This document shows positions 33,144 through 41,677 of a stretch of 64,000 nt of DNA, one piece after another. The DNA lies in assembly GCF_036227265.1 (NCBI RefSeq), contig NZ_CP109446.1, forward strand, positions 8,077,001-8,141,000. The letters run 5' to 3'. How positions within the stretch are numbered: position 1 is the stretch's first letter; each line of letters starts with the position of its first letter. The DNA is from Streptomyces sp. NBC_01476. GTDB taxonomy: Bacteria; Actinomycetota; Actinomycetes; Streptomycetales; Streptomycetaceae. The notes under the pieces are model-generated. The model saw only the letters and a program-made list of their open reading frames with translations, ran no database searches and was not told where the DNA came from. The translations under genes were made by a program, and so were the position numbers.

Positions 33144-34628
33144 ATGGCGCATCCATCGGACGAAGGTCTGGATCCCGCGCTGCGGCGGCTGATCGGCGTG
33201 ATCCTGTTAGGCGGGATCATGGGGATCCTCGACGGCTCGATGATCGCCGTCGCCGCGGACACCCTCGTCAAGGACTTCCACACCTCGCTCAGCGCGGTGA
33301 GCTGGGTGTCCACCAGCTATCTGCTCGCCCTGACCGTGAGCATCCCGGTCACCACCTGGGCCGTGGACAGGTTCGGCGGGCGCCGCCTGTGGCTGCTCGG
33401 CCTCGTGGTGTTCCTGGCCGGTTCCATCAGCGCCGGACTGGCGTGGAACATCGGCAGCCTGATCGCCTTCCGCGTACTGCAGGGTCTCGGCGCGGGGCTG
33501 CTCGACCCGCTGATGCTCACCCTGCTGGCCCGTTCGGCCGGCCCCGGCCGGATCGGCCGGGTCATGGGCCTGATGGGCGTGGTCGGCTCCAGCGGCCCGG
33601 TCTTCGGCCCGGTGATCGGCGGATTCATCCTGCAGGGCGTCGCCTGGCGCTGGATGTTCCTGGTCAACGTCCCGATCGGACTGCTCGCCCTGCTGCTCGC
33701 GCTGCGCGTGGTGCCGGACGACAAGCCGTCCGGCGAACACCCGGCCGGCAGACTCGACGTCGTGGGTCTCGCGCTGATCGGACCAGGCGTGGCGACCGCG
33801 GTACTGACGTTGTCCCAGTACGCGGAACGGGCCGAGTTCGTCACCTGGCAGGTGCTCGTCCCGCTGGCCGCGGCGGTGGTGCTGCTGGGCGGCTACGCCG
33901 TCCACGCGCTCCGCGAGCGCCGCACCGCGCCGCTGATCGACCTGCGGCTGTTCACCTCGCGCAGTTTCTCCGCGAGCGTCACGGTCGGCTCCCTCGTCGG
34001 TCTGGCGACCTTCGCGAGCCTCTTCGCCCTCCCGCTGTACTACCAGCAGGTCCGCGGCCACGACACGTTCGAGTCCGCACTGCTGCTCGCCCCGCTCGGC
34101 GTCGGCTCCGCACTGGCGATGCCGCTGACCGGCCGGCTCTCCGACCGGCTCGGCCCGCGGAACCTGGTGCTGGGCGGCGCCGTGATCGCCGGGCTGAGCG
34201 CCCTGGCCTTCACCCAGCTCGCCGCGGACACCTCCCAGATCTGGTCGGCGGTGCTGGCGTTCACCATCGGCGTCGGCCTCGGCAGCATCGGCGCACCCAC
34301 CATCGGCTCGCTCTACCGGACACTTCCCCCGCACCTCGTACCGCAGGGCAGTACGGTGCTCTACATGCTCAACCAGCTCGGTGCCGCGATCGGCATCGCC
34401 CTGGTCGCGCTCCTGGTGCAGAGCGCCGGAAGCGGGGACGCCCTCGGCGGCTTCCAGGCCGCGTACTGGGGAGTGACCGGCGCTCTTGTCCTGGTCCTGT
34501 TCACCGCGACCCTGCTGCCGGGGCGGCCGGCGCCGCAGGAGACCACCGCAGAACCGCCGCAGGAGCGGGCCGAGTCCGGCTCGCAGAAGACTCCCGCACC
34601 CGTCGCTGCCCAGGGGGACGCCACGTGA
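33144..34628 (+). CDS. MFS multidrug exporter (DHA2/EmrB type, 14 TM)
   Basis: 494 residues with about 14 membrane helices. The antiporter motif C variant is present (GSSGPVFGPVIGG, residues about 160-172), as is the first-helix region GILDGSMIAVAADTL. The C-terminal tail is hydrophilic. The ATG at 33144 is chosen because a GGAGAG site lies five bases upstream; a GTG at 33111 would sit at the predicted transcription start. It should expel the polyketide under control of the divergent TetR repressor. Its stop overlaps the GTG start of the SDR-like gene, so the two are co-translated. Confidence 0.92.
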   Translation: MAHPSDEGLDPALRRLIGVILLGGIMGILDGSMIAVAADTLVKDFHTSLSAVSWVSTSYLLALTVSIPVTTWAVDRFGGRRLWLLGLVVFLAGSISAGLAWNIGSLIAFRVLQGLGAGLLDPLMLTLLARSAGPGRIGRVMGLMGVVGSSGPVFGPVIGGFILQGVAWRWMFLVNVPIGLLALLLALRVVPDDKPSGEHPAGRLDVVGLALIGPGVATAVLTLSQYAERAEFVTWQVLVPLAAAVVLLGGYAVHALRERRTAPLIDLRLFTSRSFSASVTVGSLVGLATFASLFALPLYYQQVRGHDTFESALLLAPLGVGSALAMPLTGRLSDRLGPRNLVLGGAVIAGLSALAFTQLAADTSQIWSAVLAFTIGVGLGSIGAPTIGSLYRTLPPHLVPQGSTVLYMLNQLGAAIGIALVALLVQSAGSGDALGGFQAAYWGVTGALVLVLFTATLLPGRPAPQETTAEPPQERAESGSQKTPAPVAAQGDAT

Positions 34629-35482
34629 AGACGATCGTGATCGCCGGCGGTACCGACGGCATCGGCAAGGCACTCGCCGCCACCCGCCTCAGCGGCGGCG
34701 ACACCGTCGTCGTGATCGGCCGCAACGAGGTCAAAGGAAAGGCGTTCCTGGACCACGCCGAGGAGACCGGCGCCCGGGACCGGGCCTTCTTCGTCCGGGC
34801 GGACCTCAGCCTGGTCGCGGAGAACGAACGGGTCGTCACCACCGTGCGGGCACAGTTCCCGGTGGTGGACACCCTGGTGTTCTGCGCCCGGCACTACCGC
34901 AGCAAGCGCACCGAGACGGCCGAAGGGCTGGAGGAGAACTTCGCGCTGTTCTACCTCAGCCGCTACCTGCTCGGCCACGGTCTGGCCGACTCCCTGACGG
35001 CGTCCGGCGGGCCGGTGGTGGTGAACGTGGCCGGCCCCGGCGCGAGCCTGAGCGTGGTGCACTGGAACGACCTGGAACTGCGGCGCGGCTACCACGGCGG
35101 CGCCGCACTCGGACAGGGCGGAAAGCTCAACGACCTGCTCGGCGTCACCTTCGCCGAACGGTACGCGGACCGCGGGATCCGTTACGTCCTGATCCACCCG
35201 GGCGTCACGGCGACCAGCTTCTCCGGGGTGTACGACGAGGAGACGCTCCGGCACATCACGGCGATGCAGACCTACGCCAAGCCGGTGGAGTCGGCCCTTC
35301 CGCCGATCCTCACCGCCATCGACGCACCTCCCGCGCAGGCGCTGAGCGCCTTCGTGGAGGGCCGGCGGATCGGCGTTGAGGACCACGACTTCGACCGCGA
35401 CGCCGCCCGCCGGCTGGAGGCCGTGACGGAGCGGATCCTGCTGGAGCGTGCGGGGCGCGACGATGCGCTGCCCGGGAATTGA
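34625..35482 (+). CDS. SDR-fold protein lacking the catalytic Tyr
   Basis: 285 residues with a Rossmann fold. The cofactor loop AGGTDGIG (7-14) is kept, and VFCAR replaces the NNAG motif. Where SDRs have a catalytic Ser, the sequence is VVNVAGPG; where YxxxK should be, it reads GQGGK, so Lys remains but Tyr is Gly. It may bind NAD(P) without performing normal SDR reduction, or use a different mechanism. The GTG start overlaps the exporter stop. The overall form resembles SDRs found in fungal and actinomycete secondary metabolism, but I cannot assign a reaction. Confidence 0.75.
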   Translation: MKTIVIAGGTDGIGKALAATRLSGGDTVVVIGRNEVKGKAFLDHAEETGARDRAFFVRADLSLVAENERVVTTVRAQFPVVDTLVFCARHYRSKRTETAEGLEENFALFYLSRYLLGHGLADSLTASGGPVVVNVAGPGASLSVVHWNDLELRRGYHGGAALGQGGKLNDLLGVTFAERYADRGIRYVLIHPGVTATSFSGVYDEETLRHITAMQTYAKPVESALPPILTAIDAPPAQALSAFVEGRRIGVEDHDFDRDAARRLEAVTERILLERAGRDDALPGN

Positions 35483-35515
35483 CGGTGCCTGAAACGGAAT
35501 TGATGTTCTTTTCAC

Positions 35516-35532
35516 AACCCTGAGTCAGGGTT
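35516..35532. promoter_or_regulatory. perfect palindrome ahead of the second ABM gene
   Basis: AACCCTGA-G-TCAGGGTT is a perfect 8+1+8 palindrome located 34 bases after the SDR-like gene and 96 bases before the ABM gene. Its CCCTGA half-sites resemble the CCTGAC half-sites upstream of the PKS operon. It could be an operator or a short attenuator. Confidence 0.4.
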
Positions 35533-35627
35533 TCTAGGCGCGGGTCACCGCTGGTCGGAGAATGTTCCGTACCACGCCGTGGCCTGCGCCTTTTTGGCGG
35601 AGTCACCCCGTCCCGAGGAGCCGAAGA

Positions 35628-36287
35628 ATGTCACCTGCGTCCACCCTGCGGCCCGTCATCGAGAACCCTGACAGCGACGTCGTGCTGGTCGGGACGGTGC
35701 CGGTGGCCGGCCGCGAGCAGACGGCAGCAGCCGAGGCCGTCGTCGCCCACTGGAAGTCCGCCCCCTGGCCCGCGGAGCTGCTGTCGCTCACGGCCTACAC
35801 GAGCAGCGACGGCGGTTCGGTACTGACCTACGCGCAGTGGTCCTCGTACGAGGCGCTGCGGAAGTCACTGGAGGAGCAGGGAAGCGTCTCCGACAACGCC
35901 GCCGCCGTGGCCGGCGCCCCGCCGGCCGTGCCCTTCCGGCTGTACCGCGCCGTGCGCGGGAGCGCGATAGCCGATCCGGCTCCCGTCGCCGAGTCCTTCC
36001 CGGTGGCCTTCTTCAGCGCGGAGAACCACGAGGCCGCCCGTGCGTGGGTCGACGGCCTCCTGGCCGGCGAGGAGGAGTCCGAGGGGGACGCGCGTGACTA
36101 CCCCGGCGGGATATCCGCCAACATGCACATCAGCGTCGACGGCACGAGCATCCTCAGCTTCTCGGAATGGGTGACGGAGGCGAACGCCATCGCCCACATC
36201 GAGGCGGTCTGGGAGCCGGTGCTGAAGGAACTCGGCGGCACCGGGCTGCTGTACCGGCACTTCCGCAGCCTGTTCCCGACCGGCTGA
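35628..36287 (+). CDS. second didomain ABM protein
   Basis: 219 residues with two ABM-like halves: about 15-110 (LLSLTAYTSSDGGSVLTYAQW) and 120-217 (GISANMHISVDGTSILSFSEW). It shares layout and motifs with the protein at 29077-29721, so the two are paralogues that diverged. Together they may be the parts of a hetero-oligomeric oxygenase or act at different steps. The ATG at 35628 has a GAGGAG site seven bases upstream; the in-frame extension upstream has none. Role by family: anthrone-type or ring-opening oxygenation of the aromatic polyketide. Confidence 0.8.
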   Translation: MSPASTLRPVIENPDSDVVLVGTVPVAGREQTAAAEAVVAHWKSAPWPAELLSLTAYTSSDGGSVLTYAQWSSYEALRKSLEEQGSVSDNAAAVAGAPPAVPFRLYRAVRGSAIADPAPVAESFPVAFFSAENHEAARAWVDGLLAGEEESEGDARDYPGGISANMHISVDGTSILSFSEWVTEANAIAHIEAVWEPVLKELGGTGLLYRHFRSLFPTG

Positions 36288-36292
36288 GCACA

Positions 36293-36336
36293 GGTCCGGC
36301 CGGCCCCCGACGCTTCGGCCGGGGGCCGGCCGGACC
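36293..36336. terminator. bidirectional terminator between ABM and carboxylase epsilon genes
   Basis: A perfect 17-base-pair GC stem (arms 36293-36309 and 36320-36336) with a 10-base loop containing CTTCGG, located between convergent genes immediately after the ABM stop codon. Confidence 0.8.
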
Positions 36337-36344
36337 CGTTCGGA

Positions 36345-36569
36345 TCAGCCGCCGACGCGGTCGTACGCGCGCCAGACCCGCGGAGCGTCGAAGAGGTACA
36401 CCCGCTCGGGCCGCCGCCATCTGGCCGTCGGTACCGGCTCGGCCGCGGCCGGCGGGTCGGCCTCGGCGGCCGTACGGGAGAGCAGGACGGCGATCAGCGC
36501 CGCGAGTTCCTCCGGAGAGGCGGCGCCGCGCTCCACGCGGAGCTGGTGGGAATCGTTCGACTCGGTCAT
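36345..36569 (-). CDS. acyl-CoA carboxylase epsilon subunit
   Basis: A 74-residue protein with the family signature LRVERGAASPEELAALIAVL (residues about 9-28) and a short C-terminal segment with conserved Trp residues. In Streptomyces, PccE/AccE peptides bind the carboxyltransferase beta subunit and raise its activity. The gene is normally beside its beta subunit gene, but here it is about 10 kb from the beta subunit at 24512 and on the other strand. The ATG at 36569 is preferred over the overlapping GTG because AAGGA lies seven bases before it. It points to malonyl-CoA supply for the PKS. Confidence 0.82.
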   Translation of the reverse strand: MTESNDSHQLRVERGAASPEELAALIAVLLSRTAAEADPPAAAEPVPTARWRRPERVYLFDAPRVWRAYDRVGG

Positions 36570-36580
36570 CACAGTGTCCT

Positions 36581-36760
36581 TGTGGTCGGGGGCGGTCGGG
36601 GGCGGTCGGGGGCGGTCGGGGGCAGTCGGGGGTGGTCGGGGTCGCTCGGGAGTGGCTGCGGTCGGTCGCGGGTGCTCGGGAGTGGCCGTGGGTGGTCGGG
36701 GTCGCTCGGGAGTGGCTGCGGACGGTCGGGGGTGGTCGGGAGCGGTCGTGGGTGATCGGT
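36581..36760. repeat. eighteen tandem 10-base repeats
   Basis: An unbroken array of 10-base units close to GGTCGGGGGC from 36581 to 36760. It has a higher-order structure: the 30 bases at 36631-36660 recur at 36691-36720. It lies upstream of the minus-strand carboxylase epsilon gene, in its likely leader and promoter, and downstream of the exporter gene. Open frames through it are low-complexity and not supported. The 10-base period is close to one helical turn. Confidence 0.9.
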
Positions 36761-36783
36761 GGAGGCCGGCTCGCCGGAGCCGT

Positions 36784-36800
36784 CGGGCCCCGCGGGCCCG
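36784..36800 (-). terminator. probable terminator of the MFS exporter
   Basis: A 7-base stem (CGGGCCC / GGGCCCG) with a 3-base loop just past the exporter stop codon and before the 10-base repeat array. Confidence 0.4.
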
Positions 36801-36803
36801 CGG

Positions 36804-38084
36804 TCACAGCAGAGCGGGCTCCTCGCCGGGCGTGCCGGGTTCGGCCGTCGGCTGCCGTCCGTCCGTCCGGTGACCTCCCCGGTCGCGCCGCTCGTAGGCG
36901 AGCGCGCACGCCCCGGCGGCCAGCGAGCCCAGACCGCCCAGGACGAGGCCGGAGCGGGCGCCTTGATGCTGCGCCAGCCAGCCGACGGCCAGCGCGCCCA
37001 GCGGCGTGGAGCCCTGGAGGATCAGGGTGTAGAGCGCCATCACACGGCCGCGGTAGCGCGGATCGCTGCCGAGCTGGATCCGGTGGTTCGCTGCCTGGGC
37101 GAAGTGGATCGCCGTGAAGCCCACGAAGAAGAGCAGCACCATCGCGGCAGCGAACGAGGGTGCCAGCCCCGCCAGGCTTTCCAGCCCCCCGAAGGCCAGC
37201 GCGGAGCCGATCACCAAGGAGCCCGGGGGCCGCCGGCGGCGGCCGGTGGTGGCCAGCGCCGCGACGAGGGAACCGGCCGCGAAGGTGCTGGACAGCAGGC
37301 CGAAGGAAGCCGCGTCCGCGTGGAAGACCGTTTTGGCCAGCAGCGGCAGGGTCAGCTGGAAGTTCATCCCGAACAGCCCGACCACGGCCACCAGGGCCAG
37401 GGGCAGCACCAGATCCCGGCGGCCCAGAACGTACCGCAGGCCGTCCCGTACGCGGGGGCGGGAGACCGGGCGCGGGCCTCGCCTCAGCTCGGCGGGCCGG
37501 ATCATCCGCAGGGTCGACACCGTCGCCAGGTAGCTGAGGGCGTTGAGCAGCATCACCCAGCCGGTGCCCACCGCGCTGAGGAGCAGCCCGGCCAGCGCCG
37601 GGCCGACGACCCGGGCGGTGCTGAAGTACGCGGCGCTGAGCGCCGACGCGTTCGGCAGCAGATCGGCGCCGACCATCTCGCTCACGAACGCCAGCCGCGT
37701 CGGGACCTCGACCGCGTTGACGACGCCCAGGCCGAGCGCGAGACCGTAGACGTGCCACAGCCGGACCTCGTGCGCGAACACCAGCAGGGAGAGCGCCAGG
37801 GCCAGTACACCGGCGACCAGATTGGCCACGGTGAGCAGCAGGCGTTTGTCGTGGCGGTCGGCGAGCCGGCCGCCGTGCAGGGTCAGCAGCAGCACCGGGG
37901 TGAACTGGAAGGCGGTCACGGCGCCCAGCGCGGGCCCCGAGTTGCCGGTCAGGCCGAGGACCAGCCAGTCCTGGACCACGACCATCATCCAGGTGCCCGC
38001 GGCGGAGACGACCTGACCGGTGGCGAAGAGCCGGAAGTTCCGTACCGACAGGGAGCCGAACGCGTGGGTGAGCAGCTTCGTCAT
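36804..38084 (-). CDS. MFS transporter (EntS-like, MFS_3 group)
   Basis: 426 residues, 12 predicted membrane helices. It begins SLSVRNFRLFATGQVVSAAGTWM, with the motif A-type loop GGRLADRHDKRLLL near residue 70, as in the EntS/tetracycline-like exporter group. The ATG at 38084 is used; an in-frame extension of 34 residues upstream is charged and lacks a ribosome binding site. It may be a third efflux route for the cluster product, but it is separated from the PKS genes by repeats and a strand change, so its membership in the cluster is uncertain. Confidence 0.85.
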   Translation of the reverse strand: MTKLLTHAFGSLSVRNFRLFATGQVVSAAGTWMMVVVQDWLVLGLTGNSGPALGAVTAFQFTPVLLLTLHGGRLADRHDKRLLLTVANLVAGVLALALSLLVFAHEVRLWHVYGLALGLGVVNAVEVPTRLAFVSEMVGADLLPNASALSAAYFSTARVVGPALAGLLLSAVGTGWVMLLNALSYLATVSTLRMIRPAELRRGPRPVSRPRVRDGLRYVLGRRDLVLPLALVAVVGLFGMNFQLTLPLLAKTVFHADAASFGLLSSTFAAGSLVAALATTGRRRRPPGSLVIGSALAFGGLESLAGLAPSFAAAMVLLFFVGFTAIHFAQAANHRIQLGSDPRYRGRVMALYTLILQGSTPLGALAVGWLAQHQGARSGLVLGGLGSLAAGACALAYERRDRGGHRTDGRQPTAEPGTPGEEPALL

Positions 38085-38380
38085 GGGCCGACGATCACAC
38101 TCCGCGCCCGTCGCGGGGCGAAGGCGCGGGTACTGGGCACAGTGGGCTCCCCCCTTCAGGACAACGGGCCGGGTCTCCTGCCTCAAGGGTTCTATGCGGT
38201 CCGATCACCGCTCAAGACACGTCGTTTCAGGACTCGGTCAGATTCGGCAAGACCTCTGCGGCCGTGTCCAGCAACCGCCAATCGGATGTCAGACCGCCGT
38301 CAGGAGAACAGCGGGGGAGCGGCGGGCAGCACACTGATCAGCCCCCAGTTCACTGCCGTCGACGGTGACCAGCGCCGGCG
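38085..38380 (-). other. intergenic region with no supported gene
   Basis: About 300 bases between the glycosidase 3' end and the MFS start, both on the minus strand. It must hold the MFS promoter and possibly a terminator, but no clear element was recognised. Confidence 0.4.
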
Positions 38381-41338
38381 TCAGGACGTCGTGTAGCAGG
38401 ACTTCGCGATGCCCGGGATCGGGTCGGCGCCGAAGGCGGCGTTCGTGCAGGGAGCACTGCCGGTGAAGGTCGCGTAGAGGTAGTCGCCGTCGGCGCCGTA
38501 TGCCACGGTGCGGCGGCCGTTCAGCGAACAGGTGCCGTTCTCCGTGGAGCAGGTGGCCGGGAAGCCGGCCGGGGCGCCGCTCCACGCGTAGCAGGACTTG
38601 GCGACGCCGTAGATCGGATCGACACCCATCGTGTCGGTGCCGCAGACCGTCGATCCGTTCGAACGGCCCAGCCAGAAGGCCCCGTTGGCGCCGAACGCGA
38701 CCGGCTGCGAGCGGGTGACGCCACAGGGGGAGTGCTCGGCGGCGCAGGCGGTCCAGTTGCCGGCCGGTGCTCCGGACGGCGCCACGTAACAGCTCTTCGC
38801 CACGTTGAAGACGGGGTCCGTGCCGAAGGCGTCGTTGCCGCAGGCGACGCTGCCGGTGACGACCTGGAACCGGAAGGCCCCGCCCGCGCCGTAGGCGACT
38901 TCCCGGGTGCCGCTGACGGCGCAGGTGCCGTGCTCGGCCGCGCAGGAGGTGTAGCCCGACGGCCCGCCGGCGGGAGCCAGATAACAGGATTTGAGGACGC
39001 CGTACGCCGGGTCGGAGCCGCCGAAGGACGCGCTGGAGCAGGCGGTGGCGCCGCTGACCGTGCGGTAGGCATAGCCGCCGGCGCCGTAGGCCAGCACCTG
39101 CGTACCGCTCGGCGTGCAGGTGCCGCCCTCGGTCGCACAGAGGGTGTAGCCGGCCGGGAGACCGGAGCCCGTGACGGACGTCGCGAAGGGGGCGGGCGCC
39201 GCGAGACCGGTCGCGGCGATCGTGTAGCTGCCGGCCGCGACGCCGGTGAGGTACACATAACTCCCGTCGGTGGAGCCGCCGGTGAGGCCCGCGCCGGCGT
39301 GGAAGGCCCCGCCGCTCCACACGGTGGCCCCGTTCACGGAGACGCTGACGCCGGCCGAGCCGTACGTCGGTACGCCGATCCGCCCGGTGGTCCCGGCCGG
39401 GCCGGTCAGGTGTCCGGCGAGGGTGCCCGCGGCCGCGTCGTCGTCCCAACTGCCCGCCACGCTGCCCTGCGGCATCGCGATCGTGCCCTCGACGTGAGTG
39501 AGATCGCCGGGGTGCGGCACGAAGTCGTACTGATCGGTGGCGGTCGGCGACAGACCCAGGAGGTAGAAGGTCAGGGCGGACGTCGGACCGGTGCCCCAGC
39601 CGTGCGCGAGGCTCATGTACGTGCCGCCGTAGTCGAAGGATCCGTCGGAGCGGAAGCCCTCCCAGAACGTACTGCCGGTGCCGGACGGGCTGTTGAGCAT
39701 GTAGCCCCACTCGCGCCGGATCAGCGTCAGCGCGTTGAGGTCGTCGTCGGCGACGAAGTGGGCCTGCACCTCCATCGAGCCGGGGAAGGTACCGATCGCG
39801 CCGCCGTCCTTCTCGGGACTGGCGGCACCGAAGGCGTTCCACCGTGCGGCGAGCCCGTGGGCGATCGCGGTGTTCTTGGCGGCGGTGTCGGTCAGTCCGT
39901 ACCAGACGGCCAGTGAGTTGCCGTCCTGCGGGTAGAGGGTGCTGCCGGGGTTGTCACGGTAGAGACCGACGGCGCTGTTCCACAGCCGCTGGTTCACCGC
40001 CGACTTGAGGGTGGCCGCCCGCTGCTGCCAGCCGGCCGCGTCGGCGGTGTCGCCCTCGGCGCGGGCGAGCGTCGCACCGCCGGTGAGGGCCGCGTAGAGC
40101 AGCGCGTTGGCCTCGATGTTCTCACCGCCCTGGCCGCCGCGGGCCCAGTCCTGGGTTCCGGTGACGTTCAGCAGGCCGTTGCCGTCGATCTTCGCGGTGA
40201 TGAAGCCCATGCCGAGCTTGTAGCGGCTCCAGACGGAGTCCAGCCACGCCTTGTCGGCGGAGTAGGTGTAGTAGGTGGCGGTCCCGATGAGGGACCAGGT
40301 GTGATAAGTGTCGGAGCCGTAGAAGTTGACCGCGGGGCCGCCGTACTCCAGCTCACCGGTCGCGGAATTCTGGTGCTGGTAGAGGCTGTTGAGGGCGTTC
40401 TTGGCCGAGACGACGTCGTTCGTCGACGCGTACGCGGTGGGCAGCGATATGCCCAGGTCGCCCGGCCACACCGCGCGGTCGCGCTTGGCGCCGTCGCTGA
40501 GGATGCCGGCTCCCGAGCCGATCACCGCGTTGTTCTCCCAGCCGGCGGCGGGCGGCGGGTACATGCGGCCGGTGGCGGGGTCGATGGTGTCCATCTGCAC
40601 GGTGTAGGCACCGGCGTACCAGATCTTGTTGAGCAGCGCGTCGTTCGAGTAGAAGTAGTTGGTGTACGCACGCGGGTCGCTCATCCCGGCGGCCCCGGTG
40701 AACGCCAGCGAGACGCCGTCGAGGTCGACCCAGCCGGACGAGTTCATGAAGACCGTCAGGTAGCGGAATCCGCCGCGGAGTTTGTCGGCCGGCATCGTGG
40801 AGGTGCCGGCGCCGTTCACGGTGGTGTACAGGGCGCCGTCGGTGCCCGAGCCGGAGTACACCGTGCCGCTGCTCAGATCGCTGACCGGGCCGGTGTACAG
40901 CGACGACTCGCTGAAGGCGAGGCCCACTTGCTGGCTGCCGCTCGACCCGGCGAACCTCAGCGTCACCAGGCCGCCGACCTCCTTGCCGAAGTCCAGCACG
41001 AGGAAGGAGTTGGCGCCGGAGATGCGGGTCGAGGCACCGGAGAGCACATTCTGCGGTGAGCCGACCGTGCCGGAGGTGCCCTGGACCGCGACGGGGGCGA
41101 GTGTCCGGCCGGCGGGAGCGTAGATGTACGCGTCCCCGGCGGAGCGGCCGGCGGTGGCGGCCGGTGCGAGTGGCGCGGCCGGCGCGGTGGCGGTGCGGGC
41201 GCCCGGGGAGCCGGCAGCGGTGGTGGCAGTCGTGGCGGTGGCGGTGGCGGTGCTCGGCGCGAAGCCGGCCGTGATCCAGGCGGCGGCGACGAGGAAGACG
41301 ATCCAGGCACGGTGTCGGGGCAGGTGGGGGGTTTCCAC
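38381..41338 (-). CDS. secreted GH78-like glycosidase with four Cys-rich C-terminal modules
   Basis: 985 residues. The signal peptide core is AWIVFLVAAAWITAGFA. Then come a beta-sandwich region, a six-hairpin barrel (about 260-640) with LSDGAKRDRAVWPGDLG, GTGSTFWEGF and AHGWGTGPTSAL as in alpha-L-rhamnosidases, and a C-terminal beta domain. The last about 260 residues are four repeats of about 64 residues, each with four Cys and the pattern CxxExxxC...GxxVAYGAxG...C...KSCY; they probably bind carbohydrate and are disulfide-linked. The GTG at 41338 follows GGAGG; the open frame extends 62 codons further without start signals. It probably acts outside the cell on plant or microbial glycans. Confidence 0.85.
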   Translation of the reverse strand: METPHLPRHRAWIVFLVAAAWITAGFAPSTATATATTATTAAGSPGARTATAPAAPLAPAATAGRSAGDAYIYAPAGRTLAPVAVQGTSGTVGSPQNVLSGASTRISGANSFLVLDFGKEVGGLVTLRFAGSSGSQQVGLAFSESSLYTGPVSDLSSGTVYSGSGTDGALYTTVNGAGTSTMPADKLRGGFRYLTVFMNSSGWVDLDGVSLAFTGAAGMSDPRAYTNYFYSNDALLNKIWYAGAYTVQMDTIDPATGRMYPPPAAGWENNAVIGSGAGILSDGAKRDRAVWPGDLGISLPTAYASTNDVVSAKNALNSLYQHQNSATGELEYGGPAVNFYGSDTYHTWSLIGTATYYTYSADKAWLDSVWSRYKLGMGFITAKIDGNGLLNVTGTQDWARGGQGGENIEANALLYAALTGGATLARAEGDTADAAGWQQRAATLKSAVNQRLWNSAVGLYRDNPGSTLYPQDGNSLAVWYGLTDTAAKNTAIAHGLAARWNAFGAASPEKDGGAIGTFPGSMEVQAHFVADDDLNALTLIRREWGYMLNSPSGTGSTFWEGFRSDGSFDYGGTYMSLAHGWGTGPTSALTFYLLGLSPTATDQYDFVPHPGDLTHVEGTIAMPQGSVAGSWDDDAAAGTLAGHLTGPAGTTGRIGVPTYGSAGVSVSVNGATVWSGGAFHAGAGLTGGSTDGSYVYLTGVAAGSYTIAATGLAAPAPFATSVTGSGLPAGYTLCATEGGTCTPSGTQVLAYGAGGYAYRTVSGATACSSASFGGSDPAYGVLKSCYLAPAGGPSGYTSCAAEHGTCAVSGTREVAYGAGGAFRFQVVTGSVACGNDAFGTDPVFNVAKSCYVAPSGAPAGNWTACAAEHSPCGVTRSQPVAFGANGAFWLGRSNGSTVCGTDTMGVDPIYGVAKSCYAWSGAPAGFPATCSTENGTCSLNGRRTVAYGADGDYLYATFTGSAPCTNAAFGADPIPGIAKSCYTTS

Positions 41339-41677
41339 GGCGCTGGCCCTCCGAATCGGCGAGAGCGGATCTCTCGTGGGGGGAGAGGAAACGAGAGGGT
41401 GAATCGATTCATTCGTCAGCAGCGTGGGAAATATAGGAGCGGGGCAGTGGGGCGTCAAGAGATGGGACGGGACCGGAGTCGTCGGGGGCGGCCCGCCGCC
41501 CAACTCGCTCTCGGCCCCGCCCATGAACGCGACGGCCGTGTGGAGGTGGTGTCACCGTTGCCTGGCGGCCCCAGATGCTGCGCAATCGGTTGAAACGTTC
41601 CTGCCGCGGTCCGGGCGGTCCCGCCCGCCGCCGCCCGCCGCCGTGGGGCGCCGGGCGGGGCGCCGGTGCGGGGGCGG
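41339..41677. other. intergenic region with no supported gene
   Basis: 340 bases between the glycosidase start and the MBL hydrolase stop, both on the minus strand. It should hold the glycosidase promoter. GC-rich inverted segments near 41630-41665 could end the upstream operon. No gene or clear operator was seen. Confidence 0.4.

Noticed and set aside
36581..36760. Possible CRISPR array in the repeat region
   Set aside because: The 10-base units are directly adjacent with no unique spacers, and no cas genes are near.
36154..37758. A 534-codon minus-strand frame with Pro/Arg/Thr repeats
   Set aside because: The repetitive protein is only the translation of the 10-base DNA repeats, and the rest is a shadow of the MFS gene.
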